DNA from: Septoria linicola
Taxonomy: Eukaryota > Ascomycota > Dothideomycetes > Mycosphaerellales > Mycosphaerellaceae
DNA length: 64,000 bases
Assembly (NCBI GenBank): GCA_024114885.1
Contig: CP099429.1
Span: 1,674,001-1,738,000, forward strand
Reading direction: 5' to 3'
The translations under genes were made by a program, and so were the position numbers. Of this stretch, positions 1 through 10,417 are shown in pieces; within the stretch, counting starts at the first letter, position 1; every line of letters begins with the position of its first letter. The notes under the pieces were generated by a model. It was not told the DNA's origin. It was given only the letters and a program-made list of their open reading frames with translations, and ran no database searches.

Positions 1-116
1 TCCCCACCAGCTTGCAGCTGCTGGTGTAGAGCTCATGCAGAAAGACCAAGCACCATCCTCTGTCATACATACAAAGTAGGCACGCATTGGTATCGAACCA
101 TGCGCCTCCTGTGTGA

Positions 117-917
117 TCAAGACTGGCGCTGGCCCATTGTGGATGTCAGTGGAGAAGTGTCGTGTAGCTTAGTCTCGGGAGCTTTGTGCATGAGCACATC
201 AAACAGAAAGTCGACGGGGAACGAGTCTCTTCTAGTCTTCAAATCTTTCTTGCTCATGTGCTCAGAGTAGAGGATGGCGACAAACTGTCTGGCAGCTGAG
301 CTCTCCGGCGTGCCCTCGTAGATGATCTTGACAACCTCTGCGATGACTGATCGCACGATAGGAGTGCGTGCTAGACTTGACATGGCTCGGAAGGATGTCA
401 TGATGCTATCCTGGAAGGCTGAGTCGATGAGCTCCTCTCCTAGGATGTATGCCTCCGCCAGTGTGATCCACTCTGATCTGATGTCGAGAACGCTTGGAGA
501 TCTGGGGTCTATGGCCTGAGAATCCAGAGCTCGTGACTCGAGCATGATTTTGTCTGCGTACAGCCAGTTGACGTACACCTTGAAAGCGTCGGGAGAATGA
601 TTCGGGATGTCTACTGCCGAGCCGGACTTCGACCACGTCTCCTTGGCTCTGGTTTGCAGAAACACCGAGGACCGTCGAAGCACGTCTTCGTGCACAGTGA
701 AGTCCGTGGGAGGCGAGCCGACTTTGACGATGGCCAGGGCTGAAAGGGTTGTCCTGCCATGGGATCTCTGAGGACTATCTTGGTCAGGTGTCGCGCTGGT
801 CAAGAGGTAACGCGTTATTAAGTCTGTTGGCGCTCTTTTGATGGTGACGAAGACAATCTGAGTAATATGGGGGTGGACCTGAACGTTAAGAGGCGAAATG
901 AGTTGAGCCGAAAGCAC
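117..917 (-). CDS. BTB/POZ-domain protein (start unresolved)
   Basis: The reading frame encodes a fungal-type BTB/POZ protein. From about residue 62 it shows a BTB core: VKVGSPPTDFTVHEDVLRRSS, then IPNHSPDAFKVYVNWLY, which match the 'F.VHK..L...S..F' and 'F..Y..WLY' positions of the family. After it comes the usual all-helical C-terminal half. BTB domains mediate protein-protein contacts, often as Cul3 adaptors; no partner domain is visible. The open frame begins at a GTG at 915-917 and contains no ATG before the BTB core, so the true start probably lies in an upstream exon that I could not place. The family call is fairly secure from the core; the exact function is unknown. Other BTB genes lie at 11.0, 56.2 and 57.6 kb. 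Confidence 0.6.
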   Translation of the reverse strand: MLSAQLISPLNVQVHPHITQIVFVTIKRAPTDLITRYLLTSATPDQDSPQRSHGRTTLSALAIVKVGSPPTDFTVHEDVLRRSSVFLQTRAKETWSKSGSAVDIPNHSPDAFKVYVNWLYADKIMLESRALDSQAIDPRSPSVLDIRSEWITLAEAYILGEELIDSAFQDSIMTSFRAMSSLARTPIVRSVIAEVVKIIYEGTPESSAARQFVAILYSEHMSKKDLKTRRDSFPVDFLFDVLMHKAPETKLHDTSPLTSTMGQRQS

Positions 918-1365
918 AAGCGCGCGAAAAGTAATTCGTGCAAGCGCAAGTGAAGCGGGAAGGCGCGCGTAAGAAGCCGTTACTGCTCACTGTGAGACCA
1001 TCAGAAAATTGACCAGATACTGAAGTGAAGCATGTTGCGGCTCTTTCAGCACTCTGAAATCTGTAGCCTTGAGCTCCATGTGTATGCGCTATGCAGCCAA
1101 TGCGACGGATGTAGGTTTCCTACTGTCAGATATGCAGAACCGCTCACTGAGGTCGTGCTCCGCGAGGCATTTGACCTCACCTCAATACCGCCATGGTGTC
1201 GTTGCCACAATTCTCCCATCTGCTGTATCGCCGCGACTCGGCGCTGCTGATGATGAAGCCTTCGAGGCCGCAGCGCTACTGCTTGGCACATTCAATCTTC
1301 TGACTCCAAGAAGCGCATCACATTCAACAACCTCCACGATGCTCAACCGCCTCAAGCTCTTCACC
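918..1365. other. Intergenic, no gene seen
   Basis: About 450 bases between the BTB gene and the 3' end of the citrate carrier. Only short overlapping frames with no recognisable protein. It may hold the missing first exon of the BTB gene. Confidence 0.4.
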
Positions 1366-2331
1366 TTACACATACTTCTTCTCGGGATCCAGCTTCTCCA
1401 ACAAATCCATCGTCTTCTCGTACATGGCAAAGACAATGCCTCCACTGAACATCAACCTCCCCAGTCTCGGCACCGCACCCGACCACAGCTTGAAAAAGCC
1501 TTCCTCCCTGAAGATCTTCACGGCACAGTCAATACTATGCTTATACTGGCCCTTCGAATCCAAACTCTGCATCCTCGTCTTCACCGTATCAATCGGCTGC
1601 GTCGCATACACCGTAATGGTCCCCGCCACAGCACCAATCCCAAACGTCGACAACGTCCCCAACTTCTCCCCCGGCGCAACATAACTCTGCGCCAACTGCT
1701 TCAGCGAGGTGTACGACGAGAAGCGCACAGCGCTGTTCGCCGCTTGTCTCGCAGTCGTAGGCACAAACCCCTTGAAGAACCCCCTCACACCCTGTTCCCG
1801 CCCAATCATCCCACTTCCATGCAAGAACCCTCTCATTCGAGGCTTTTCCCTCTTGCGATCATCAATAAGTTGTGTCTTTATACTTTCAAACGGCGTCACA
1901 GCCAACAAACTCTCCGTCGCGCCTGCCAGAAATCCCGAAACGACCGTCATGGGTCCTGAGATTGTGCCATCTTCATTACTCAACATGCTCTTGTACTGAT
2001 CGAATGCTACGAATCGCACGCCAGCTTTTATGCTGTTGCCGATGATGAGCGTTGTGCAGCCGGCGTACCATTGTGGGCCAAAGGGAGGGAAGGCGACTTT
2101 CTGACCAGGTGCGAGGCGGGAATTGAGTTGTGTGCGGGTTTTGGCGAATTCGGCTGGATATGTGATTGCGATTTCGACGGCGCCGGCGGTGGAACCTGCT
2201 ATGATGGAGCGGAGAGGGGAGGGCTTCTCTTTCTTGGGTTCTATGGGTGTGGGAGCTGTGGCAGCTGAGGACTGTTTGGAGCCATCGAAGCCGGCTTTTA
2301 TGTCTTTTGTGCTGGGTATTGTCGAAGCCAT
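1366..2331 (-). CDS. CTP1: Mitochondrial tricarboxylate (citrate) carrier
   Basis: A 321-residue mitochondrial carrier (SLC25) protein that exchanges citrate for malate or other carboxylates across the inner membrane. Three tandem carrier repeats are visible, each with the P-x-D/E-x-x-K/R signature: PAEFAKTR, PFESIKTQ and PIDTVKTR. The PFESIKTQLIDD segment and the N-terminal SIIAGSTAGAVEI segment resemble the Ctp1 citrate subgroup rather than ADP/ATP or phosphate carriers. The start chosen is ATG at 2331 (MASTIPSTKD), giving normal carrier length; the frame stays open 35 codons further upstream but that extension has no family resemblance. Single exon. It faces MAM33 across a 364-base divergent promoter, another mitochondrial gene. 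Identity as citrate carrier is strong; exact substrate range is inferred. Confidence 0.9.
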   Translation of the reverse strand: MASTIPSTKDIKAGFDGSKQSSAATAPTPIEPKKEKPSPLRSIIAGSTAGAVEIAITYPAEFAKTRTQLNSRLAPGQKVAFPPFGPQWYAGCTTLIIGNSIKAGVRFVAFDQYKSMLSNEDGTISGPMTVVSGFLAGATESLLAVTPFESIKTQLIDDRKREKPRMRGFLHGSGMIGREQGVRGFFKGFVPTTARQAANSAVRFSSYTSLKQLAQSYVAPGEKLGTLSTFGIGAVAGTITVYATQPIDTVKTRMQSLDSKGQYKHSIDCAVKIFREEGFFKLWSGAVPRLGRLMFSGGIVFAMYEKTMDLLEKLDPEKKYV

Positions 2332-2695
2332 GGTCGCGTGTGTTTCGTGTATTTTCGACAATCTAGCGGTAGTCCTTCGATCCTGAACGGCTTGTCCTTC
2401 GCAGACAATGGTTCCGTGTGACGAAAGTCTTGTCAATGGCGTCCAACGCAGAATTGTATCCAGACTGTAACAACGATGTATGCACGATCAAAAGTGAGGT
2501 CGGCATGTCATAGTGCAGCGAGCTCGGCATTTCACGTGCAAGCTACGCTAACTTAACTTAGTCTCGTCTCGAAGCTCTCCCGCTTCTTCGACGTGAACTA
2601 TTCTCAAAGTGAAAGACAAGACACGACAAAAAGTTCATCGATCAAGATTCATCACATCTCGCCATCTTGTTCCTCTCTCTCTCACAACGACCAAG
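2332..2695. promoter_or_regulatory. Divergent promoter CTP1/MAM33
   Basis: The 364 bases between two divergent start codons must contain both promoters. CT-rich stretches occur just upstream of the MAM33 start (about 2669-2690), as is common in filamentous fungi. I saw no certain binding site. Confidence 0.5.
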
Positions 2696-3678
2696 ATGAT
2701 GTCCCTTCGCACACTTGCCCGCAGTGCGCCTCGCACGGCAGCCCGCTTCGCCACGACATCGATCAAGCCATCACCTTTCACATCAACCATCCGATCACGA
2801 ATCAGCCAACACACTCCCCGATCTGCGCTCTTCTCCACGACACGAACCCGCTTCGACGAGCACTCACAACAACTCGCCGCCAAGCTCGAGAGCGAAATCA
2901 GCATCGAACACGACGAGTCCGCATCGCAAGCCGGCTCTGACCAGAACATTGAGCAGTTCAAGGCCGAGAACCCCTTCTGGAGCATCGAGGATGTCGCTGG
3001 CGAGCAGGACGTCTTCCTCACCCGCAAGTACGAGGACGAGCAGATCACCGTGCACTTCTCCATAGCAGACTTCAACTCGGAGATTGGCGAGGAGGGCTAT
3101 GGAGAGGAGGACATGGCCATGGCTGACGAGGACATGGACGTGCAGTCTGGCGGTGCCAACACCAAGGGCGCCATCAACAAGGGCGGCAAGGCAGACGGCA
3201 ACTTCAAGGTCGCTCCAGAGGACTCTATCGCTCCAGCTGACAGGGAAGAGCTGACCGATGATGTGAGTTGTCTCTCCTCCAATCAACCTCACTACAGTTT
3301 ACTCATGTACCGCTACAGGAATCCGGCCCCCAACAATTCCCCGTCGCCGTCACAGTCCTAGTCCAACGCCCTGCAAAGGGCGCCCTGAAATTCTACCTCA
3401 CCGCCAGCGACGGCGACTTCATGATCAACCAGCTCGTGCAACTCCCCAAAGACGTCAAAGGCGACGCGAAAGCTCTCATCCGCGACCACGCCGAGCACCT
3501 CTACGCCGGCCCGCCCTTCCAGCAGCTCGATGAGGAGGTGCAGGGAATCTTGGAGAGCTACCTCAATGCACGAGGCGTGTCGGAGTATTTGGCGCAGGTC
3601 GTGCCGGATTATATTGATGTGAAGGAGCAGAAGGAGTATCTTGGGTGGTTGAACAGGGTGAAGGAGTTTGTGGAGTAA
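2696..3678 (+). CDS. MAM33: Mitochondrial matrix p32/MAM33 family protein
   Basis: Two exons, 2696-3262 and 3319-3678, joined by a 56-nt intron (GTGAGT...CTACAG) in phase 0, give 308 residues. The protein is a MAM33/p32 (gC1qBP) family acidic matrix protein, a trimeric factor linked in yeast to mitochondrial translation and respiratory-complex biogenesis. Residues 1-50 are rich in Arg, Ser and Ala with few acids, as expected for a matrix-targeting presequence. The mature part begins with the family segment '(L)xxEIxxE', has a long acidic loop (GEEGYGEEDMAMADEDMD), and ends with the family-typical '(E)VQGILESYLNARGVSEYLA' and 'WLNRVKEF'. The start at the MM pair is preferred; the frame continues upstream without resemblance. 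Assignment is strong. Confidence 0.88.
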
Positions 3679-4150
3679 GTCTGACCTGACCAGTGAGGTG
3701 GAGACCAGGTAGAGCAATGAGACTGGTGAAGTTGCATCGCGGGAGAGCAGGCAAGAGGATGCCCTGCTATATGCTTAAAGCTGGCACTTTCAAGGAAGAA
3801 GGCTAGGAGATGAGGAAGAGACGGAGAAAGACGCAAACTAACGCCCGCATCAAGGACCTGGCGCATGGCGCAAAAGCAATGGTATGGTTAAAAACTGAAG
3901 GTCGTTTTCCATAACATCTTGTACATCAGGCATTTGTATTACTCGACATACCACACTACTCGTCTCTGGTGATGAGAAGCTCATCTGATTCTGATACCGA
4001 AGTACTTTTCATTATTTCCCATCTACTCAGCATCCTGAGCAGGGCAGGCAGCAGTGTCGACTTCTCCTATCAGAGTCTCTACACACACAAGCTCTCATCA
4101 CCGGCCATCAATTCATCCACTCATTCATCATCATCACAGTCATCCGTTCT
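3679..4150. other. Convergent 3' region MAM33/SKI3
   Basis: About 470 bases between two converging genes, so it should be 3' untranslated sequence and terminators. Only shadow frames; no repeat or RNA gene recognised. Confidence 0.5.
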
Positions 4151-7100
4151 CTATTCATGCTGCAATGCTGCACTCATCTCCACCCATCCCTCCCCTTCCC
4201 AAGGCGCCATAACAACCGCCCTCTGCGCATCCCCTAGCGTCCCCACACCCGCAAACGCCCTCGCCAAATCTCCCGCTTCCAACGTGCCGTTCGGCGGAAC
4301 AGCCTGACTAGCCGTCTTCAACGCCATCTGTGCGGCGTGAGACTCACCAGAGAGGGAAGCGAGTTGCGACCAAGCGCGTGCAGAGTCGGGCGTGAGAAGG
4401 ACGGAAGATTGGGATTCTGTGAGTTGGGAGTCGGAGTCGGAGTCTTGAGTGGTTTGGGAAGAGAGAGCGGCGAGGGCGTGGAGGAGGGAGGCGATTTGTT
4501 CTGCTTCGTGGGAGGAGGAGGAGGAGGAGGAGGAGGAGGAGGAGGAGACAGAGTCCTTGGTGCGGAGAGCCAGGAGGTCGTTGCGGACAGCGCTCATCGT
4601 ATCTTCGTCATCGTCCAGCGCAGCGATAGCGCCCAATAGCGTAATCACACCTACGTGTTCCGAGTGCTGCTCCGCTGCCTCGAACAACTGCGTTCGCGCT
4701 ACAGATTTCTCTTCGGAACCACCCTGTGCCCAGAGCACTTGGACAAGCGCGCACACGATATCCGGATCATTGGAGCTCTCGACAAGAGCGGCTTTGAACA
4801 TGGAGATGCTTTCGCTCATGTCTTTGAGGTAGTACTGCGCGAGACCTGCTGTGACGTGCGAGGAGAGGCGGAGTTTGCGTCGAGCTTCGGCATCGAGACC
4901 GCTGCTAGCGGCGTCGGAGGAGAGGTCGAGTGCGAGGGAGGCGTTTTCGGCGGCGTCCGAGAAGGCTGACGTAGCGAGTTGGTTACGTGCGAGGTCGGAT
5001 TTGGCGAGGGCGTAGCGGGACAGCGAGGAGAGAGATTCGGTTGCTTCGTATTCTGCTTCTGCGGTTGCGTTGAGGTCGGTAAGAGTAGAGATCGCATCGA
5101 TGTGGTTACCCACCCGCTCGAGGAACAGAGCAGAGAGGTGTCGATATGGCAAGTCTTCGGGAACTTGTGTGCGCAGCTGCTCGAGTGCGAAGATGGGCTG
5201 GATGAGTTTTGTGAGATCATTCGACGTCGTGTCTGCTGTAAGGAGGAAGTCGAAGCTCGAAGTGGAGTATTGTCGCTTGCTGATGAGGGAGGCAGAGTCA
5301 GAGATCTCGAACGCGTGTGTGAAGTGGTTCAAGCCTTCCTTTGTGTCGCCTGTCATGAGCGCAATGATACCCTCGCCAACCCATGCATGAGCGTACTCTG
5401 GGTCAGTGCTCTGAGATCGTCCAAAAGCCTGATGTGCAAGTTCAATGTCGTTTTGCAAGAGGTACATGACTCCTAGGTTCGCCCACACCTTGGCGTTGAG
5501 CTCATTCAAGTGGAGCGAGCGCACGAATGCGTGCTGAGCCACCTTCGGATTGAGTGTGGTAGTCACGACTCCAAGTGCGTTCCAGAGCTCAGGGTTGCCA
5601 GCCTCGAGCTCGATGGCGCGTTTGAAGCATCTCACAGCGGTGGTGAGAAAGCGTCTACCAGCCTTTGCTGTACTGCTCGAATGGGCTCGCTGCTCGGCCC
5701 ATCCAAGATTATACCAAGCCACTGCTTGCGCATGGACATCGTTCGAGGCTGCATGCACTGCCCTCTTGTATGCCAGAATTGACGTGACAAGTGGCTCTGG
5801 CAATGTCGAAGGAGAATTCCTGAAGTCGGTATCATCGGTGTCCAGGGAGCCTAGTGAGATTTGGTCCACATCGGCGAGCAGCTTATACATGCTCTGCTCC
5901 GCAGAGACATTCAGCAATTCTTGTATCTGGTCTGATGGAAAGTCCTTGATGCTGCTTTGTGCCCAAGAGAAGATTGAGCATGCATCTCCGACCGCCTTCC
6001 ACATGTTGAAAGCGCCAGGCGTGTCCTTGGCCACTTTTACAGCAGTTGCAATAGCGTCAAGCGCATTTTGCACTGCCTGGCCGAAGAGACCTTTCTCAAT
6101 GCATCTGAAGGCATGCTCAGTATAGCACTGAAGTAACGACATGAGCACTCCAAACTCAGAAGGCCGCTCTTCCAAGACGCTCTTCAGCCCATTTGCTGCT
6201 TCATCATAATCTCCAAGCTCGCGGTGTACGTTCGCCAGCATGTATCTGGCAAACCATGTCTCTCCTGTGACCTTGAGCTTTGCATCATCGTGTGGCTCCA
6301 GAGCAAATGTGAAAGTCCTCAAAGCAGAGTTGTATCTGCCAGAGTTATGGTAGCTTTCACCGAGCCCAACGTACGACTGATAATCATCGGGGCTGATCCG
6401 GAGCGCAGACAGAAATGAGACAATAGCGTGCTGATATTCCTGTTTGTTCATTTGCACGACACCAAGCGCCGAATAAGGCCAGCTGATGCCTTTCTTTTTC
6501 GACCCTGGAGGCGGACGTGCTTTACCAGAGTCCACCACACGCTGTGCGATCACCTCGACAATTTCCCAGTCGCCTTGATCTGCGAATGACTTGGCCAGAC
6601 GCTCGGCAGCCTCAACCTCCGCCGGCGAGAGCTCGAATGCTTTTTGAAAGCACTGCCTAGCTCGTTTCTTGTCTTTGGCGTAGTCTCCATAATAAATGCC
6701 AAGCTTGGTATAGGCTGGCGCAAAGTTGACATTCGTTTTGATGGCAGCAAGAAAATGACGATATGCACCATTGCGATCTCTGCGCGCAGTCTTGGAAGTG
6801 TCGGACTCCCATACGCACACGCCGATGCGATATATGGTTAGTGCACGCAAGTCTCGCGTTCGAGGATCGTCAGCTTTGATCAACTGAAGGAAGTCCTCAA
6901 GCTCTGTCAGTGCTTGTGAGTAGTCGCCGCTAAGTGCCCTACACCAAGCAAGCTCTGTCCCAACACGCACGTTGCCTTTGTCTTCTTCGAGCGCACGCAA
7001 GAAGAAGTTGATGGCGTCTTCATAATCTTCCGTCTCTTCAAGAATCAAGCCAAGACCAATGAGGGCTGGTGTGGACTTGGGTTTCCTGTGGAGAATGTCT

Positions 7101-8380
7101 TCGAATAGGCGCTTCGCCTCAGGGTGATTCCGTGGCGCTTGATGGTGAACAAGAGAAGTGCCCAAAACCGCGTTCAAAGAGTCTCGTGTGTTCTGTAAGC
7201 CAAGTCCGAGCTTGCTGCCTTCCACTTGTGCCACTTTCAAACCGTTTCGTGCGGTTTCCGCTGCGCTGGGATGCTCTTCCAGATGCAAATAGTAGTCTGC
7301 TACGAGTCTGTGGGCGAAAGGAGAGGCTTCAGCATCCGACAAGCCTTCGGTGAACATCAATAGTCGATCTTCCGGCCGAACTTCCTTTACAGGCTCATCA
7401 TCTTCGGTCTTCGGAGGGGCTGGAAATGGCGAGAGCTCACTCGTCAGCCAGCCTTGCAAAATGCGTGCAATACCACTATTCTCGAACAACGTGACATATT
7501 CGCGCAGGATACCGGCATCCAGATCTTTGAGATCATCCATATCTCTTGACTCCAGCACCAGATCCCAGGCCAACCGATACGGGTGATGTATGATCACCAT
7601 ACCCTCCGCAAGCGTGAGAATCTGGTCGAGCTTGCCTGCTTTCTGCTCAGGAGAAAGCACAACTAGCGTGTCATATGCCCGCTGAAGCAGCTTCTCCTCG
7701 AACTCTCTGCGGATCTCATCGTCGGTTGACCAGTTGATGAGCTGCTGATAAAGGTCCTCCAAATCACTGCTCGCAAACACTTCTCGCTTCACTTCGAGTG
7801 TTACCTGGCCAATCTTGGCACCTATTCTCGTCCTACGTTCATTGATCTCAGTTTTGACTCGTTCTGCCTCCTCGCTTTCTGTGAGCTCTATGAGTCTGGT
7901 AAGAGTGTGAGATGCCCTCGGTATGCGACCTTCCAGCGCGTCGTAAATTGGACTTCCTGGCAGCATTACTTCAAGCACCTTTCTTCGTTGTGACGAGGTG
8001 CCATATTGCTTCGTGAACGCCGTGAGCTCGTCCACAGTCGACTGAGCACGATGCAAATCGTCAGCATTTGCAAAGTGTTCTGCGACCTTGACAGCCGCTT
8101 CCCGGTACCCGTCAACCTGCTTAGAGCCTTGTGCTTTGTATACGCTCAAAAGTCCTTGCCACGCTTGAGGATCATCCGATTTGGCTTTTGCCGCCGCTCG
8201 GTATGTGCTGGCTGCTTCATCATATTTGCCTTGTTTCTCCAGAGCACGACCTAGGAATAGTCGAGCAAAGTGATTCTGAGGATCCGAGAACAAGACTGAA
8301 TTTGCACTTTCTATAGCTTGATCATACTGCTTGTTGTCCAATGCACTTTTTGCCGCTTTCAATGCAGCTTTGGTTGACAT
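4151..8380 (-). CDS. SKI3: Superkiller protein 3 (TPR scaffold of Ski complex)
   Basis: A single 1409-residue frame dense in tetratricopeptide repeats from the first residues to near the C-terminus. Ski3 is the scaffold of the cytoplasmic Ski2-Ski3-Ski8 complex that feeds mRNA to the exosome for 3'-5' decay and nonstop surveillance. The opening (MSTKAALKAAKSALDNKQYD, then a TPR pair with 'ARLFLGRALEKQGKYDEA') is typical of the fungal Ski3/TTC37 N-terminus, and length matches the family (about 1400). TPR helices recur through the middle (for example 'LGLILEETEDYEDAINFF' and 'NALGVVTTTLNPKVAQHAF'). A pure serine run near residue 1280 is encoded by a GGA/TCC triplet repeat at 4511-4547. Head to head with the HAUS1-like gene, 272 bases apart. 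Strong call. Confidence 0.9.
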   Translation of the reverse strand: MSTKAALKAAKSALDNKQYDQAIESANSVLFSDPQNHFARLFLGRALEKQGKYDEAASTYRAAAKAKSDDPQAWQGLLSVYKAQGSKQVDGYREAAVKVAEHFANADDLHRAQSTVDELTAFTKQYGTSSQRRKVLEVMLPGSPIYDALEGRIPRASHTLTRLIELTESEEAERVKTEINERRTRIGAKIGQVTLEVKREVFASSDLEDLYQQLINWSTDDEIRREFEEKLLQRAYDTLVVLSPEQKAGKLDQILTLAEGMVIIHHPYRLAWDLVLESRDMDDLKDLDAGILREYVTLFENSGIARILQGWLTSELSPFPAPPKTEDDEPVKEVRPEDRLLMFTEGLSDAEASPFAHRLVADYYLHLEEHPSAAETARNGLKVAQVEGSKLGLGLQNTRDSLNAVLGTSLVHHQAPRNHPEAKRLFEDILHRKPKSTPALIGLGLILEETEDYEDAINFFLRALEEDKGNVRVGTELAWCRALSGDYSQALTELEDFLQLIKADDPRTRDLRALTIYRIGVCVWESDTSKTARRDRNGAYRHFLAAIKTNVNFAPAYTKLGIYYGDYAKDKKRARQCFQKAFELSPAEVEAAERLAKSFADQGDWEIVEVIAQRVVDSGKARPPPGSKKKGISWPYSALGVVQMNKQEYQHAIVSFLSALRISPDDYQSYVGLGESYHNSGRYNSALRTFTFALEPHDDAKLKVTGETWFARYMLANVHRELGDYDEAANGLKSVLEERPSEFGVLMSLLQCYTEHAFRCIEKGLFGQAVQNALDAIATAVKVAKDTPGAFNMWKAVGDACSIFSWAQSSIKDFPSDQIQELLNVSAEQSMYKLLADVDQISLGSLDTDDTDFRNSPSTLPEPLVTSILAYKRAVHAASNDVHAQAVAWYNLGWAEQRAHSSSTAKAGRRFLTTAVRCFKRAIELEAGNPELWNALGVVTTTLNPKVAQHAFVRSLHLNELNAKVWANLGVMYLLQNDIELAHQAFGRSQSTDPEYAHAWVGEGIIALMTGDTKEGLNHFTHAFEISDSASLISKRQYSTSSFDFLLTADTTSNDLTKLIQPIFALEQLRTQVPEDLPYRHLSALFLERVGNHIDAISTLTDLNATAEAEYEATESLSSLSRYALAKSDLARNQLATSAFSDAAENASLALDLSSDAASSGLDAEARRKLRLSSHVTAGLAQYYLKDMSESISMFKAALVESSNDPDIVCALVQVLWAQGGSEEKSVARTQLFEAAEQHSEHVGVITLLGAIAALDDDEDTMSAVRNDLLALRTKDSVSSSSSSSSSSSSHEAEQIASLLHALAALSSQTTQDSDSDSQLTESQSSVLLTPDSARAWSQLASLSGESHAAQMALKTASQAVPPNGTLEAGDLARAFAGVGTLGDAQRAVVMAPWEGEGWVEMSAALQHE
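4511..4547. repeat. (GGA)n coding microsatellite
   Basis: About twelve uninterrupted GGA units on the plus strand, read as TCC serine codons of SKI3 on the minus strand. They make a run of roughly a dozen serines in a linker near the C-terminus. Length variation here would keep the frame. Confidence 0.95.
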
Positions 8381-8652
8381 GGTTCGTCATCGATGGGCTC
8401 CTGCAAAAAGGTCTTGCAAGAATCTCGAGCTTTCGCGGTCGTCGATTGGGTTAATTCCGATGGGAGTTGCGATGCACAAATTGTTGTATTGAGGTCGCAT
8501 GCGTTTGCATGACGAGCGTTGTTTCGTGTCTGCGTCGATGTCGGGTACAAGTCCGAACATGGTTTAGTGGCCGGATATTCAGCTCGCGCTTCGGTCAGCA
8601 GTCTGTAGCCACGACGCGTCGACCTCACCACAAGAACAAAGACCCACGGAAG
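8381..8652. promoter_or_regulatory. Divergent promoter SKI3/HAUS1-like
   Basis: The 272 bases between two divergent start codons. The downstream gene's frame is open through it but without family resemblance, so it is read as promoter and leader. Confidence 0.45.
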
Positions 8653-9504
8653 ATGGACGCTGAATGGACGGCATCGGCGCTCTTCTCGCCGTCAAAGGCG
8701 AGGGTACAGCAAGCCCAAGCAAAGGACTGGGCTGCGATCGAAGCATGGATCGCGAAGAAATACGGATCCCGCGTGCCTCCTTTCGAAAGAAATGAAGACA
8801 CCTTGCAAGCATTATTGACGCTGGCAAATCTCAACGAGAGCGCCGATGAACAACGGAACCAAATTGAAAGGATCGAGAAAGCGGCACTGGCAAGTCTATC
8901 TCGCAAGCAAGGAGGTTTGCATGATGAAGTGCTGCAAGTACTTCAGACTGAGCTTGCGAACGAGACACACCTCGACACACTTGCAGAGACTGCCGTAGCG
9001 CTAGAGTGTGCATCCATGACTACACAAAATATGGCCCGTGATATATTACTGCTGAACACTAGCGAATTCGAGATGAGGCAGCAGCTCTCAAGGGTCGAGC
9101 AACAGCTGACAGCCTTGCAATCGGAATCTCGGCGCATGCAGACTCTACTCCAAGAATTGGCGCGTCCAGAATTTGAGGCTCCATCTGATATAGTCGATAA
9201 CACAACGGAGTGGACTAGGACCGCCAAAACTCTCAAGGCGAAAGTGATCGAGTACGAGGAGAGACTTGCTGCAACACGGCCGCCCACATCGACCAACAGC
9301 TTGAAGCACGTTTACGGCAAAGCAATGGAGCTTCAAGAACAACAGCAACGACTTTTGGAGATCGAGAACGAGCTCAGAGAATTCCGCGAGCTGCCTTCTG
9401 AACCACGACAAGCACGTGCCAGACTTGAAGAGGCCCGTGATCAATTAAGGACGCTCACCACCAAACGAGACCATCTTTTTGAAGAGCTCGCCAAGGACGG
9501 ATGA
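8653..9504 (+). CDS. HAUS augmin-like complex subunit 1-like coiled-coil protein
   Basis: A 283-residue, single-exon, mostly coiled-coil protein. The N-terminus reads ALFSPSKARVQQAQAKDWAA, then IEAWIAKKYGS, PPFERNEDTLQALLTLANLNE. This is the pattern I associate with fungal HAUS1, a subunit of the augmin complex that recruits gamma-tubulin to the sides of existing microtubules in the spindle. The remainder is heptad-rich helix (for example LLEIENELREFRELPSEP), consistent with augmin subunits of about 280-300 residues. ATG at 8653 is chosen because homologous-looking sequence begins directly after it, although the frame is open for 62 codons upstream. Family recognition rests on the N-terminal motif and the length, so another coiled-coil spindle or centrosomal protein is possible. 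Confidence 0.6.
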   Translation: MDAEWTASALFSPSKARVQQAQAKDWAAIEAWIAKKYGSRVPPFERNEDTLQALLTLANLNESADEQRNQIERIEKAALASLSRKQGGLHDEVLQVLQTELANETHLDTLAETAVALECASMTTQNMARDILLLNTSEFEMRQQLSRVEQQLTALQSESRRMQTLLQELARPEFEAPSDIVDNTTEWTRTAKTLKAKVIEYEERLAATRPPTSTNSLKHVYGKAMELQEQQQRLLEIENELREFRELPSEPRQARARLEEARDQLRTLTTKRDHLFEELAKDG

Positions 9505-9560
9505 AGTGACAGCTTCTTGCGCACTATGCTCCTCTATGCAGGTACTCGTGCGCTAGGGTC

Positions 9561-10417
9561 TCATGCCGATGCTTTCGAAGCAAAAGCCACAATATCCTTG
9601 CCCACCCTTTCGCCAGCCTCTACACAATGCCAGTGTCCTACTTTCTCGTAGATCTTGAGCTCCTTCAGCTTGCTCCCCAAGTGGTCATGGATATACTGGC
9701 AGCCAGCTAGAGGAGCAGACTGATCCTCCTCGCCTGCAAGGATCAGGACAGGCGTAGTCATCGACGAAAAGCCAGGGTCCTTCATATTGACGATCGCGTC
9801 GCAGTGTGACGCGTACGACTTGGGATCTTGCCCTAATACCAACTCTCTGATGAAGGCCCGCTGGAGAGGTGTACTGTCAGAACCAGTCGCGGCTTTTGGA
9901 ATTGTGTTGGCCAAAGGCTCCATGCCATCTGAGACTCATCAGCGATTGCATTACTACGGGGATTTGAAAGACTACACCCACCCTTCAGCACTGTCTCAAT
10001 CCTTGATTTGAAGATTTCTGGCTTGATGCTTGACGGATTGACAGGACCAATTGCAACTACTCCAACGACTCTATTCGGGTGACGCGCTGCCACTGTGAGA
10101 GCCATCGGTCCTCCCATCGAGTGACCAGCAACGATAGCCTTCGGTATGCCAAGATGATCCATCAAGCTGATGACATCCTCTGCCATGCCCTCGAGGGTCA
10201 ACTTCTCGCCCTTCGACTTGGACTCGGCAGCGCCATAGGTGGTGAGTGCAACGACTCTGTGGCCTTCCAGATATGGCACGACCGGCAGATAGTAGTTCTG
10301 AGAGCTTCCCAGGCCATGTATGCAGACTATCGGCAGCTTCTCTTCTTGCACCTGGTATCCTAAAGCCCCGCTTTCGACATATTGAATGTCGTGTCCATTA
10401 ACTGTTGCGAACGGCAT
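9561..10417 (-). CDS. Alpha/beta-fold hydrolase
   Basis: Two exons, 9982-10417 and 9561-9928, separated by a 53-nt intron (GTGGGT...CTCAG, phase 1), give 267 residues. The fold is the alpha/beta hydrolase of the 3-oxoadipate enol-lactonase/haloperoxidase-like group. HGLGSSQNY forms the oxyanion turn, GHSMGG carries the nucleophile serine at about residue 98, GEEDQSAP carries the acid, and VGHWHCVE the histidine. Without the splice the first frame runs into unrelated residues and the second lacks a beginning. No signal peptide, so probably cytosolic. The substrate cannot be told from the sequence. It converges on the HAUS1-like gene, with only 56 bases between stop codons. Confidence 0.82.

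Noticed and set aside
81..110. TATCGAACCATGC resembling a tRNA T-loop on the minus strand
   Set aside because: The flanking bases do not pair as a T-stem and no anticodon arm follows.
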